Source of the DNA: Saccoglossus kowalevskii
Taxonomy: Eukaryota > Hemichordata > Enteropneusta > Harrimaniidae
Reading direction: 5' to 3'
Length of the DNA stretch: 37,752 nucleotides
NCBI RefSeq assembly: GCF_000003605.2
Contig: NW_003145113.1
Location: 1-37,752 of the forward strand
The notes beneath the pieces were generated by a model, which was given only the letters and a program-made list of their open reading frames with translations, ran no database searches and had not been told where the DNA came from. Of the stretch, positions 22,852 to 33,648 are shown piece after piece. The position numbers were made by a program, and so were the translations under genes. Position 1 is the first letter of the stretch, and every line of letters begins with the position of its first letter.

Positions 22852-23120
22852 GTGTGCAGTTCGGGCTACAGTCCCTTTATCGACTAGCCTACAGTAGTGT
22901 ACAGTTCGAGAAACAGTCCCTTTATCGACTAGTCAATAGTAGTGTGCAGTTCGCGCTACAGTCCCGTTATCTACTAGTCAATAGTAGTGTGCAGTTCGGG
23001 CTAGAGTCCCGTTATCTACTAGTCAATAGTAGTGTGCAGTTCGGGAAACAGTCCCTTTATGGACTAGTGAGTAGTAGTGTGCAGTTCGGGCTAGAGTCCC
23101 GTTATCTACTAGTTAAAGTA
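22852..23120 (+). repeat. 45-bp monomer block, type I
   Basis: Six units in the standard type I order. Private variants are GACTAGCCTACAG and ATGGACTAGTGAGTAG; ATGGACTAG links it to the truncated block at 20,653. Confidence 0.9.
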
Positions 23121-23162
23121 GTGTACAGTTTGGGCTACTGTCCGGTTATCTAGTAGTCAAAG

Positions 23163-25600
23163 TAGTGTACAATTTGGGCTACAGTCCCGTTATCTACTAT
23201 TCAACATTTGTGTACAATTCGGGCTACAGTCCCGTTATCTCGTAGTCAAAGTAGTGTACAGTTCGGGCTACAGTCCCTTTATCTACTATTTAAAGTAGTG
23301 TACAGTTCGGGCTACACTCCCGTTATCTACTATTCAAAGTAGTGTACAGTTCGGGCTACAGTCCCGTTATCTACTATTCGAAGTAGTGTACAGTTCGTGC
23401 TACAGTCCCTTTATCTACTATTTAAAGTAGTGTACAGTTCGGGCTACAGTCCCGTTATCTACTATTCAAAGTAGTGTACAGATCGGGCTACAGTCCCGTT
23501 ATCTACTATTCAAAGTAGTGTACAGTTCGGGCTACAGTCCTGTTATCTACTATTCAAAGTATTGTACAGTTCGGGCTACAGTCCCGTTATCTACTATTCA
23601 AAGTAGTTTACAGTTCGGGCTACAGTCCCGTTATCTACTATTCAAAGTAGTGTACAGTTCGGGCTACAATCCCGTTATCTACTATTCAAAGTAGTGTACA
23701 GTTCGGGCTACAGTCCCGTTATCTACTATTCAAAGTATGTACAGTTCGGGCTACAGTCCCGTTATCTACTAGTCAAAGTAGTGTACAGTTAGGGCTACAG
23801 TCCCATTATCTACTATTCAAAGTAGTGTACAGTTCGGGCTACAGTCCCGTTGTCTACTAGTCAAAGTAGTGTACAGTTCGGGCTACAGTCCCGTTGTCTA
23901 CTCGTCAAAGTAGTGTACTGTTCGTGCTATAGTCCCGTTATCTACTAGTCAAAGTAGTGTACAGTTAGGGCTACAGTCCCGTTATCTACTATTCAAAGTA
24001 TTGTACAGTATAGGCTACCGTCCCGTTATCTACTAGTCAAAGTACTGTACAGTTCGGGCTACAGTCCCTTTTTCGACTAGCCAACAGTAGTGTACAGTTC
24101 GGGCTAGAGTCCCTTTATCGACTAGTCAGTAGTAGTGTGCAGTTCGCGCTACAGTCCCGTTATCTACTAGTCAATAGTATTGTGCAGTTCGGGCTAGAGT
24201 CCCGTTATATACTAGTCAATAGTAGTGTGCAGTTCGGGAAACAGTCCCTTTATCGACTAGTCAATAGTAGTGTGCAGTTCGGGCTAGAGTCCCGTTATGT
24301 ACTAGTTAATGTAGTGTACAGTTTGGGCCACAGTCCCGTTATCTACTATTCAACATTTGTCTACAATTCGGGCTACAGTCCCGTATCTCGTAGTCAAAGT
24401 AGTGTACAGTACGGGCAACAGTTCCTTTATCTACTATTTACAGTAGTGTACAGTTCGGGCTACAGTCCCGTTATCTACTATTCAAAGTAGATTACAGTTC
24501 GGGCTACAGTCCCTTTATCTACTATTAAAAGTAGTGTACAGTTCGGGCTACAGTCCCGTTATCTACTATTAAAAGTAGTGTACAGTTCGGGCTACAGTCC
24601 CGTTATCTACTATTCAAAGTAGTGTACAGTTCGGGCTACAGTCCCGTTATCTAATATTCAAAGTATTGTACAGTTCGGGCTACAGTCCCGTTATCTACCA
24701 TTCAAAGTAGTGTACAGTTCGGGCTACAGTCCCGTTGTTTACTAGTCAAAGTAGTGTACAGTTCGGGCTACAGTCCCGTTATCTACTATTCAAAGTAGTG
24801 TACAGTTCGGGCTACAGTCCCGTTATCTCGTAGTCAAAGTAGTGTACAGTTCGGGCTACAGTCCCTTTATCTACTATTTAAAAGTAGTGTACAGTTCGGG
24901 CTACACTCCCGTTATCTACTATTCAAAGTAGTGTACAGTTCGGGCTACAGTCCCGTTATCTACTATTCGAAGTAGTGTACAGTTCGTGCTACAGTCCCTT
25001 TATCTACTATTTAAAGTAGTGTACAGTTCGGGCTACAGTCCCGTTATCTACTATTCAAAGTAGTGTACAGATCGGGCTACAGTCCCGTTATCTACTATTC
25101 AAAGTAGTGTACAGTTCGGGCTACAGTCCTGTTATCTACTATTCAAAGTGTTGTACAGTTCGGGCTACAGTCCCGTTATCTACTATTCAAAGTAGTTTAC
25201 AGTTCGGGCTACAGTCCCGTTATCTACTATTCAAAGTAGTGTACAGTTCGGGCTACAATCCCGTTATCTACTATTCAAAGTAGTGTACAGTTCGGGCTAC
25301 AGTCCCGTTATCTACTATTCAAAGTATGTACAGTTCGGGCTACAGTCCCGTTATCTACTAGTCAAAGTAGTGTACAGTTAGGGCTACAGTCCCGTTATCT
25401 ACTATTCAAAGTAGTGTACAGTTCGGGCTACAGTCCCGTTGTCTACTAGTCAAAGTAGTGTACAGTTCGGGCTACAGTCCCGTTGTCTACTCGTCAAAGT
25501 AGTGTACTGTTCGTGCTATAGTCCCGTTATCTACTAGTCAAAGTACTGTACAGTTCGGGCTACAGTCCCTTTTTCGACTAGCCAACAGTAGTGTACAGTT
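23163..25600 (+). repeat. Tandem segmental duplication, 1,589-bp offset
   Basis: About 23,230-23,940 and 24,820-25,530 share GGCTACACTCCCG, CAGATCGGG, TCCTGTTATC, CTACAATCCCG, CAAAGTATG and GTACTGTTCGTG at a constant 1,589 bp, checked at 23,551/25,140 and 23,913/25,502. After that the right copy lacks two monomers (88 bp, the ACAGTTAGGG and TATAGG units), giving the 1,501-bp spacing of the following type II blocks. Confidence 0.85.
24090..24313 (+). repeat. 45-bp monomer block, type II (G lineage)
   Basis: Five units as in the block at 4,305, but with GGGAAACAG and TTATGTACTAGTTAATG, the G-lineage variants. It has CAATAGTATTG in the second unit and a GGCCACAG change just downstream. Confidence 0.9.
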
Positions 25601-25814
25601 CGGGCTAGAGTCCCTTTATCGACTAGTCAGTAGTAGTGTGCAGTTCGCGCTACAGTCCCGTTATCTACTAGTCAATAGTAGTGTGCAGTTCGGGCTAGAG
25701 TCCCGTTATATACTAGTCAATAGTAGTGTGCAGTTCGGGAAACAGTCCCTTTATCGACTAGTCAATAGTAGTGTGCAGTTCGGGCTAGAGTCCCGTTATG
25801 TACTAGTTAATGTA
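25591..25814 (+). repeat. 45-bp monomer block, type II (G lineage)
   Basis: G-lineage variants GGGAAACAG and TTATGTACTAG. Its downstream sequence breaks off at 25,864, where it joins the start of another block. Confidence 0.9.
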
Positions 25815-25880
25815 GTGTACAGTTTGGGCTACAGTCCCGTTATCTACTATTCAACATTTGTCTACGACTAGCCAACAGTA

Positions 25881-26104
25881 GTGTACAGTTCGGGCTAGAG
25901 TCCCTTTATCGACTAGTCAGTAGTAGTGTGCAGTTCGCGCTACATTCCCGTTATCTACTAGTCAATAGTAGTGTGCAGTTCGGGCTAGAGTCCCGTTATA
26001 TACTAGTCAATAGTAGTGTGCAGTTCGTGAAACAGTCCCTTTATCGACTAGTCAATAGTAGTGTGCAGTTCGGGCTAGAGTCCCGTTATCTACTAGTTAA
26101 TGTA
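25881..26104 (+). repeat. 45-bp monomer block, type II (V lineage)
   Basis: GTGAAACAG and TTATCTACTAGTTAATG as at 4,305. The sequence after it (TTTACAGTAG, CTACATTCCCG, CAGTCCGGG, GGGCTGCAG) also follows that at 4,529-4,860. Confidence 0.9.
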
Positions 26105-27247
26105 GTGTACAGTTTGGGCTACAGTCCCGATATCTACTATTCAACATTTGTCTACAATTCGGGCTACAGTCCCGTATCTCGTAGTCAAAGTAGTGTACAG
26201 TACGGGCAACAGTCCCTTTATCTACTATTTACAGTAGTGTACAGTTCGGGCTACATTCCCGTTATCTACTATTCAAAGTAGTGTACAGTTCGGGCTACAG
26301 TCCCTTTATCTACTATTTAAAGTAGTGTACAGTTCGGGCTACAGTCCCTTTATCTACTATTCAAAGTAGTGTACAGTTCGGGCTACAGTCCCGTTATCTA
26401 CTATTCAAAGTAGTGTACAGTTCGGGCTACAGTCCTGTTATCTACTATTCAAAGTATTGTACAGTCCGGGCTACAGTCCCGTTATCTACTATTCAAAGTA
26501 GTGTACAGTTCGGGCTGCAGTCCCGTTATCTACTATTCAATGTAGTGTACAGTTCGGGCTACAGTCCCGTTATCTACTATTTAAAGTAGTGTACTGTTCG
26601 GGCTACAGTCCCGTTATCTACTATTCAAAGTAGTGTACAGTTCGGGCTACAGTCCCGTTATCTACTATTCAAAGTAGTGTACAGTTCGGGCTACAGTCCC
26701 GTTGTTTACTAGTCAAAGTAGTGTTCAGTTCGGGCTACAGTCCCGTTATCTACTATTCAAAGTAGTGTACAGTTCGTGCTACAGTCCCTTTATCTACTAT
26801 ACCAAGTAATGTACTGTTCGGGCTACAGTCCCGTTATCTACTATTCAAAGTAGTGTACAGTTCGGGCTACAGTCCCTTTATCTACTATTTAAAGTAGTGT
26901 ACAGTTCGGGCTACAGTCTCGTTATCTACTATTCAAAGTAGGGTACAGTTCGGGCTACAGTCCCGTTATCTACTCGTCAAAGTAGTGTACAGTTCGGGCT
27001 ACAGTCCCGTTTCTACTATTCAAAGTAGTGTACAGTTCGGGCTACAGTCCCGTTATCTACTAGTCAAAGTAGTGTACAGTTCGGGCTATAGTCCCGTTAT
27101 CTACGAGTCAAAGTAGTCTACAATTCGGGCTACAGTCCCGTTATCTACAAGTCAAAGTAGTGTACAGTTAGGGCTACAGTCCCGTTATCTACTATTCAAA
27201 GTATTGTACAGTATAGGCTACCGTCCCGTTATCTACTAGTCAAAGTA

Positions 27248-27337
27248 GTGTGCAGTTCGGGCTACAGTCCCTTTATCGACTAGCCAACAGTAGTGTACAG
27301 TTCGAGAAACAGTCCCTTTATCGACTAGTCAATAGTA
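27248..27337 (+). repeat. 45-bp monomer block, type I, only two units
   Basis: The block starts normally (GTGTGCAG, then GAGAAACAG) but CAATAGTATTGTACAG leads at 27,338 into a TATAGG unit followed by CAATATTAG. The remaining four units are absent. The breakpoint is within the shared TAGTRTTGTACAG region. Confidence 0.85.
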
Positions 27338-27449
27338 TTGTACAGTATAGGCTACCGTCCCGTTATCTACTAGTCAATATTAGTGTACAGTTCGGGCTAC
27401 AGTCCCGTTACGTAGTATTCAAAGTAGTTTACAGTTCGGGCTTAGTCCC

Positions 27450-27912
27450 GTTATCTACTATTCAAAGTAGTGTACAGTTCGGGCTACAGTCCCGTTATCT
27501 ACTATTCAAAGTAGTGTACAGTTCGGGCTACAGTCCCGTTATCTACTATTCAAAGTAGTGTACAGTTCGGGCTACAGTCCCGTTATCTACTATTCAAAGT
27601 AGTGTACAGTTCGGGCTACAGTCCCGTTATCTACTATTCAAAGTAGTTTACAGTTCGGGCTACAGTCCCGTTATCTACTATTCAAAGTAGTGTACAGTTC
27701 GGGCTACAGTCCCGTTATCTACTATTCAAAGTAGTGTACAGTTCGGGCTACAGTCCCGTTATCTACTATTCAAAGTAGTGTACAGTTCGGGCTACAGTCC
27801 CGTTATCTACTATTCAAAGTAGTGTACAGTTCGGGCTACAGTCCCGTTATCTACTATTCAAAGTAGTGTACAGTTCGGGCTACAGTCCCGTTATCTACTA
27901 TTCAAAGTAGTG
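27450..27912 (+). repeat. Homogeneous run of exact consensus monomers
   Basis: About ten and a half consecutive 44-bp units are identical to each other except one GTAGTTT change near 27,647. It is the cleanest reference for the monomer (units at 27,450, 27,494, 27,538, 27,582). It begins after a 4-5-bp deletion (GGGCTTAGTCCC) at about 27,441. Confidence 0.9.
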
Positions 27913-28544
27913 TACAGTTCGGACTACAGTCCCGTTATCTACTATTCGAAGTATTGTACAGCTCGTGCTACAGTCCCTTTATCTACTATTTAAAGTAGTG
28001 TACAGTTCGGGCTATAGTCCCGTTATCTACTATTCAAAGTAGTGTACAGTTCGTGCTACAGTCCCTTTATCTACTATTTAAAGTAGTGTACAGTTCGGGC
28101 TACAGTCCCGTTATCTACTATTCAAAGTAGTGTACAGATCGGGCTACAGTCCCGTTATCTACTATTCAAAGTAGTGTACAGTTCGGGCTACAGTCCTGTT
28201 ATCTACTATTCAAAGTATTGTACAGTTCGGGCTACAGTTCCGTTATCTACTATTCAAAGTAGTGTACAGTTCGGGCTACAGTCACGTTATCTACTATTCA
28301 AAGTAGTGTACAGTTCGGGCTACAATCCCGTTATCTACTATTCAAAGTAGTGTACAGTTCGGGCTACAGTCCCGTTATCTACTATTCAAAGTATGTACAG
28401 TTCGGGCTACAGTCCCGTTATCTACTAGTCAAAGTAGTGTACAGTTAGGGCTACAGTCCCGTTATCTACTATTCAAAGTAGTGTACAGTTCGGGCTACAG
28501 TCCCGTTGTCTACTAATCAATGTAGTGTACAGGTCGAGCTACAG

Positions 28545-28715
28545 TCCCGTTGTCTAACTCTCAAAGTATGTACTGTTCGTGCTATAGTCCCGTATCTACT
28601 ATCAAAGTAATGTACAGTATAGGGCTACAGTCCCGTATCTACTATCAAAAGTATTGTAAAGTTCGGGCTACAGTCCCGGGTATCTACTATCAAAGTAGTG
28701 TACAGTCCGGCTACA
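28545..28715 (+). repeat. Indel-rich patch of monomers
   Basis: Four adjacent monomers carry many one- to two-base gains and losses: TTGTCTAACTCTC, AAAGTATGTACTG, CCCGTATCTACTATC (three times with TATC instead of TATTC), GTATAGGGC, ATCAAAAGTATTGTAAAG, CCCGGGTATC and CAGTCCGGC. Neighbours on both sides are regular. Confidence 0.85.
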
Positions 28716-30236
28716 GTCCCGTTATCTACTAGTCAAAGTAGTGTACAGTTAGAGCTACAGTCCCGTTATCTACTATTCAAAGTAGTGTACAGTTCGGGCT
28801 ACAGTCCCGTTGTTTACTATTCAATGTAGTGTACAGTTCGGGCTACAGTCCCGTTATCAACTCGTCAAAGTAGTGTACAGTTCGTGCTATAGTCCCGTTA
28901 TCTACTAGTCAAAGTAGTGTACAGTTCGGGCTACAGTCCCGTTATCTACTAGTCAAAGTAGTGTACAGTTCGGTCTATAGTCCCGTTATCTACTAGTCAA
29001 AGTAGTGTACAGTTCGGGCTACAGTCCCGTTATCTTCTATTCAAAGTAATGTACAGTTTGGGCTACAGTTCCGTTATCTACTCGTGAAAGTAGTGTACAG
29101 TTCGGGCTACAGTCCCGCTACCTACTATTCAAAGTAGTGTACAGTTCGGGCTACAATCCCGTTATCCACTATTCAAAGTAATGTACAGTTCGGGCTACAG
29201 TTCCGTTATCTACTCGTCAAAGTAGTATACAATTTGGGCTACAGTCCCGTTATCTACTATTCAACATTTGTGTACAATTCGGGCTACTGTCCGGTTATCT
29301 AGTAGTCAAAGTAGTGTACAGTTCGGGCTACAGTCCCGTTATCTACTATTCAAAGTAGTGTACAGTTCGGGCTACAGTCCCGCTACCTACTATTCAAAGT
29401 AGTGTACAGTTCGGGCTACAATCCCGTTATCTACTATTCAAAGTAGTGTACAGTTCGGGCTACAGTCCCGTTATCTACTATTCAAAGTATGTACAGTTCG
29501 GGCTACAGCCCCGTTATCTACTAGTCAAAGTAGTGTACAGTTAGGGCTACAGTCCCGTTATCTACTATTCAAAGTAGTGTACAGTTCGGGCTACAGTCCC
29601 GTTGTCTACTAGTCAAAGTAGTGTACAGTTCGGGCTACAGTCCCGTTATCTACTATTCATAGTAGTGTACAGTTCGGGCTACAGTCCCGTTGTTTACTAG
29701 TCAAAGTAGTGTTCAGTTCGGGCTACAGTCCCGTTATCTACTATTCAAAGTAGTGTACAGTTCGTGCTACAGTCCCGTTATCTACTATTCAAAGTATTGT
29801 ACAGTTCGGGCTACAGTACCGTTATCTACTATTCAAAGTAGTGTACAGTTCGGGCTACAGTCCCGTTATCTACTATTCAAAGTAGTGTACAGTTCGGGCT
29901 ACAGTCCCGATATCTATTATTCAAAGTAGTGTACAGTTCGGGCTGCAGTCCCGTTATCTACTATTCAAAGTAGAGTACAGTTCCGGCTACAGTCCCGTTA
30001 TCTACTATTCAAAGTAGTGTACAGTTCGGGCTACAGTCCCGTTATCTACTATTTAAAGTAGTGTACAGTTCGGGCTACAGTCCCGTTATCTACTATTCAA
30101 AGTAGTGTACAGTTCGGGCTACAGTCCCGTTATCTACTATTCAAAGTAGTGTACAGTTCGTGCTACAGTCCCTTTATCTACTATTCAAAGTAGTGTACAG
30201 TTCGGGCTTCAGTCCCGTTATCTACTATTCAAAGTA

Positions 30237-30264
30237 GTGTACAGTTCGGGCTACAGTCAAAGTA
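30237..30264 (+). repeat. 28-bp short monomer
   Basis: GTGTACAG starts at 30,237 and 30,265, with the same GTC junction as the left-hand copies. Confidence 0.9.
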
Positions 30265-30312
30265 GTGTACAGTTTGGGCTACAGTCCCGTTATCTACTAG
30301 TCAGTTGTAGTT

Positions 30313-30328
30313 TACAGCTTGCGCTGTA
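30313..30328. repeat. Imperfect copy of the 16-bp palindrome
   Basis: Reads TACAGCTTGCGCTGTA; the centre CTCGAG has become CTTGCG. It lies 48 bp after the GTGTACAG that follows the short monomer. Confidence 0.85.
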
Positions 30329-32116
30329 GTCCCGTTATCTACTAGTCAAAGTAGTGTACAGTTCGGACTACAGTCCCTTTATCTTCTCGTCAAAGTAGTG
30401 TACAGTTCAGGCTACAGTCCCGTTATCTACTATTCAAAGTAGTGTACAGTTTGGGCTACTGTCCGGTTATCTAGTAGTCAAAGTAGTGTACAATTTGGGC
30501 TACAGTCCCGTTATCTACTATTCAACATTTGTGTACAATTCGGGCTCCAGTCCCGTTATCTCGTAGTCAAAGTAGTGTACAGTTCGGGCTACAGTCCCTT
30601 TATCTACTATTTAAAGTAGTGTACAGTTCGGGCTACAGTCCCGTTATCTACTATTCAAAGTAGTGTACAGTTCGGGCTACAGTCCCGTTATCTACTATTC
30701 GAAGTAGTGTACAGTTCGTGCTACAGTCCCGTTATCTACTATTCAAAGTAGTTTACAGTTCGGGCTACAGTCCCGTTATCTACTATTCAAAGTAGTGTAC
30801 AGTTCGGGCTACAGTCCCGTTATCTACTATTCAAAGTAGTGTACAGTTCGGGCTACAGTCCCGTTATCTACTATTCAAAGTAGTGTACAGTTCGGGCTAC
30901 AGTACCGTTATCTACTATTCAAAGTATTGTACAGTATAGGCTACCGTCCCGTTATCTACTAGTCAACATTAGTGTACAGTTCGGGCTACAGTCCCGTTAT
31001 CTACTAGTCAAAGTGGTGTACAGTTCTGGCAATAGTCCCGTTATGTACTATTCAAAGTAGTGTACAGTTCGGGCTACAGTCCCGTTATCTACTATTCAAA
31101 GTAGTGTACAGTTCGGGCTACAGTCCCGTTATCTACTATACAAAGTAGTGTACAGTTCGGGCTACAGTCCCGTTATCTACTATTTAAAGTAGTGTACAGT
31201 TCGGGCTACAGTCCCGTTATCTACTTTTCGAAGTATTGTACAGTTCGTGCTACAGTCCCTTTATCTACTATTTAAAGTAGTGTACAGTTCGGGCTACAGT
31301 CCCGTTATCTACTATTCAAAGTAGTGTACAGTTCGGGCTACAGTCCCGTTATCTACTATTCAAAGTAGTGTACAGTTCGGGCTACAGTCCCGTTATCTAC
31401 TATTCAAAGTAGTGTACAGTTCGGGCTACAGTCCCGTTATCTACTATTCAAAGTAGTGTACAGTTCGGGCTACAGTCCCGTTATCTACTATTCAAAGTAT
31501 TGTACAGTATAGGTTACCGTCCCGTTATCTACTAGTCAACATTAGTGTACAGTTCGGGCTACAGTCCCGATATCTACTAGTCAAAGTAGTGTACAGTTAG
31601 GGCTACAGTCCCGTTATCTACTATTCAAAGTAGTGTACAGTTCGGGCTACAGTCCCGTTGTCTACTCGTCAAAGTAGTGTACAGTTCGGGCTACAGTCCC
31701 GTTATCTACTCGTCAAAGTAGTGTACAGTTCGGGCTATAGTCCCGTTATCTACTAGTCAAAGTAGTGTACAGTTCGGGCTACAGTCCCATTATCTACTAG
31801 TCAAAGTAGTGTACAGTTCGGGCTACAGTCCCGTTATCTACTATTCAAAGTAATGTACAGTTCAGGCTACAGTCCCTTTATCTACTATTCAAAGTAGTGT
31901 ACAGTTCGGGCTACAGTCCCTTTATCTACTATTCAAAGTAGTGTACAGTTCGGTCTACAGTCCCGTTATCTACTATTCAAAGTAGTGTACAGTTCGGGCT
32001 ACAGTCCCGTTATCTACTATTCAAAGTAGTGTACAGTTCGTGCTACAGTCCCTTTATCTACTATTCAAAGTAGTGTACAGTTCGGGCTACAGTCCCGTTA
32101 TCTACTATTCAAAGTA

Positions 32117-32144
32117 GTGTACAGTTCGGGCTACAGTCAAAGTA
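32117..32144 (+). repeat. 28-bp short monomer
   Basis: GTGTACAG starts at 32,117 and 32,145. It is the counterpart of 3,174 in the 28,943-bp-offset paralogous segment. Confidence 0.9.
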
Positions 32145-32573
32145 GTGTACAGTTTGGGCTACAGTCCCGTTATCTACTAGTCAGTTGTAGTTTACAGCTC
32201 GAGCTGTAGTCCCGTTATCTACTAGTCAATGTAGTGTACAGTTCGGACTACAGTCCCGTTATCTTCTCGTCAAAGTAGTGTACAGTTCGGGCTACAGTCC
32301 CGTTATCTACTATTCAAAGTAGTGTACAGTTCGGGCTGCAGTCCCGTTATCTACTATTCAAAGTTGTGTGCTTTTCGGGCTACAGTTCTGTTATCTACTA
32401 TTCAAAGTAGTGTACTGTTCGTCCTACAGTCCCTTTATCTACTATTTAAAGTAGTGTACAGTTCGGGCTACAGTCCCGTTATCTACTATTCAAAGTAGTG
32501 TACAGTTCTGGCTACAGTCCCGTTATCTACTATTCGAAGTAGTGTACAGTTCGTGCTACAGTCTCTTTATCTA
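32133..32573 (+). repeat. Segment paralogous to 3,190-3,630
   Basis: Ungapped colinear partner of the left segment. Visible differences include CAATGTAG for CAAAGTAG after the palindrome, GGGCTGCAG for GGGCTACAG, and GTGTACTG for GTGTATTG. Confidence 0.9.
32193..32208. repeat. Perfect 16-bp palindrome in variant monomer
   Basis: TACAGCTCGAGCTGTA followed by GTCCCG, in the same phase as the copy at 3,250. Confidence 0.95.
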
Positions 32574-33183
32574 CTAGTCAAAGTAGTGTACAGTTCGGGC
32601 TACAGTCCCGTTGTTTACTAGACAAAGTAGTGTACAGTTCGGGCTACAGTCCCGTTATCTACTATTTAAAGTAGTGTACAGTTCGGGCTACAGTCCCGTT
32701 ATCTACTATTCAAAGTAGTGTACAGTTAGGGCTACAGTCCCGTTATCTACTATTCAAAGTAGTGTACAGTTCGGGCTACAGTCCCGTTGTTTACTAGACA
32801 AAGTAGTGTACAGTTTGGGCTACAGTCCCGTTATCTACTATTTAAAGTAGTGTACAGTTCGGGCTACAGTCCCGTTATCTACTATTCAAAGTAGTGTACA
32901 GTTCGGGCTACACTCCCGTTATCTAATATTTGAAGTAGTGTACAGTTCGGGCTACAGTCCCGTTATCTACTAATCAAAGTAGTGTACAGTTCGGGCTATA
33001 GTCCCGTTATCTACTATTCAAAGTAGTGTACAGTTCGTGCTACAGTCCCTTTATCTACTATTCAAAGTAGTGTACAGTTCGGGCTACAGTCCCGTTATCT
33101 ACTATTCAAAGTAGTGTACAGATCGGGCTACAGTCCCGTTATCTACTATTCAAAGTAGTGTACAGTTCGGGCTACAGTCCTGT

Positions 33184-33366
33184 AATCTAATATTCAAAGT
33201 ATTGTACAGTTCGGGTTACAGTTCCGTTATTTATTATTCAAAGTAGTGTACAGTTCGGGCTACAGTCACGTTATTTACTATTCAAAGTAGTGTACAGTTC
33301 GGGCTACAATCCCGTTATTTATTATTCAAAGTAGTGTACAGTTCGGGTTACAGTCCCGTTATTTAT
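33184..33366 (+). repeat. Cluster of CTA-to-TTA substitutions
   Basis: Compared with the colinear paralog at 28,200-28,382 (offset 4,984), this stretch differs at 11 sites. Nine are C to T (33,216, 33,231, 33,234, 33,275, 33,319, 33,322, 33,348, 33,363, 33,366), every one in a CTA triplet. One is C to A in CTA (33,190) and one is T to A (33,184). Cytosines in CAAAG, TACAG, TTCGGG and TCCC are untouched. Confidence 0.9.
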
Positions 33367-33378
33367 TATTCAAAGTAT

Positions 33379-33648
33379 GTACAGTTCGGGCTACAGTCCC
33401 TTTATCGACTAGCGAACAGTAGTGTACAGTTCGAGAAACAGTCCCTTTATCGACTAGTCAATAGTAGTGTGCAGTTCGCGCTACAGTCCCGTTATCTACT
33501 AGTCAATAGTAGTGTGCAGTTCGGGCTAGAGTTCCGTTATCTACTAGTCAATAGTAGTGTGCAGTTCGGGAAACAGTCCCTTTATCGACTAGTCAATAGT
33601 AGTGTGCAGTTCGGGCTAGAGTCCCGTTATCTACTAGTTAAAGTAGTG
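33379..33648 (+). repeat. 45-bp monomer block, type I
   Basis: Six units, entered from a CAAAGTATGTACAG monomer rather than the TATAGG unit. GACTAGCGAACAG and GCTAGAGTTCCG are shared only with the block at 8,431, about 25 kb away. It is followed by the usual TTTGGGCTACTG and TAGTGTACAATTTGGG (33,688) units. Confidence 0.9.

Larger units (their letters stand above)
8431..23162 (+). repeat. Higher-order repeat region, about 2.1-2.3-kb period
   Basis: A marker downstream of the type I blocks (TAGTGTACAATTTGGG) occurs at 8,743, 10,949, 13,064, 15,313, 16,561, 18,761, 20,828 and 23,163. The intervals are 2,206, 2,115, 2,249, 1,248, 2,200, 2,067 and 2,335 bp, about 47-53 monomers each except one near 28. 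The order of variants between markers is partly conserved, including the CAAAATTGCG signature, TTTCTACTATTC units and the TATAGG unit just before the block. This is a higher-order repeat with internal gains and losses of whole monomers. Confidence 0.85.
25575..26154 (+). repeat. 290-bp tandem pair of type II blocks from different lineages
   Basis: CGACTAGCCAACAG occurs at 25,575 and again at 25,865. The normal continuation CATTTGTCTACAATTCGGG is cut to CATTTGTCTAC and joined to GACTAGCC. The left member is G lineage and the right member V lineage, so the junction unites two non-identical copies. Confidence 0.88.
26105..33375 (+). repeat. Mosaic monomer region
   Basis: Mostly 44-bp monomers, but long stretches are colinear with sequence elsewhere: 26,140-26,480 with 4,560-4,820 and 35,130-35,390; 26,500-26,790 with 34,040-34,330; 27,335-27,440 with 1,247-1,345 and 5,628-5,730; 30,770-31,140 with 9,250-9,620; 31,500-32,230 with 5,940-6,700; and 32,133-32,573 with 3,190-3,630. 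No non-satellite sequence was seen. Confidence 0.82.

Noticed and set aside
27450-27493. Protein-binding or compensatory base-pair evolution in the CGGG/CCCG hairpin
   Set aside because: The frequent TTCGTG and CCCTTT changes often occur together, but they break rather than restore pairing, so they are a linked haplotype and not compensation.
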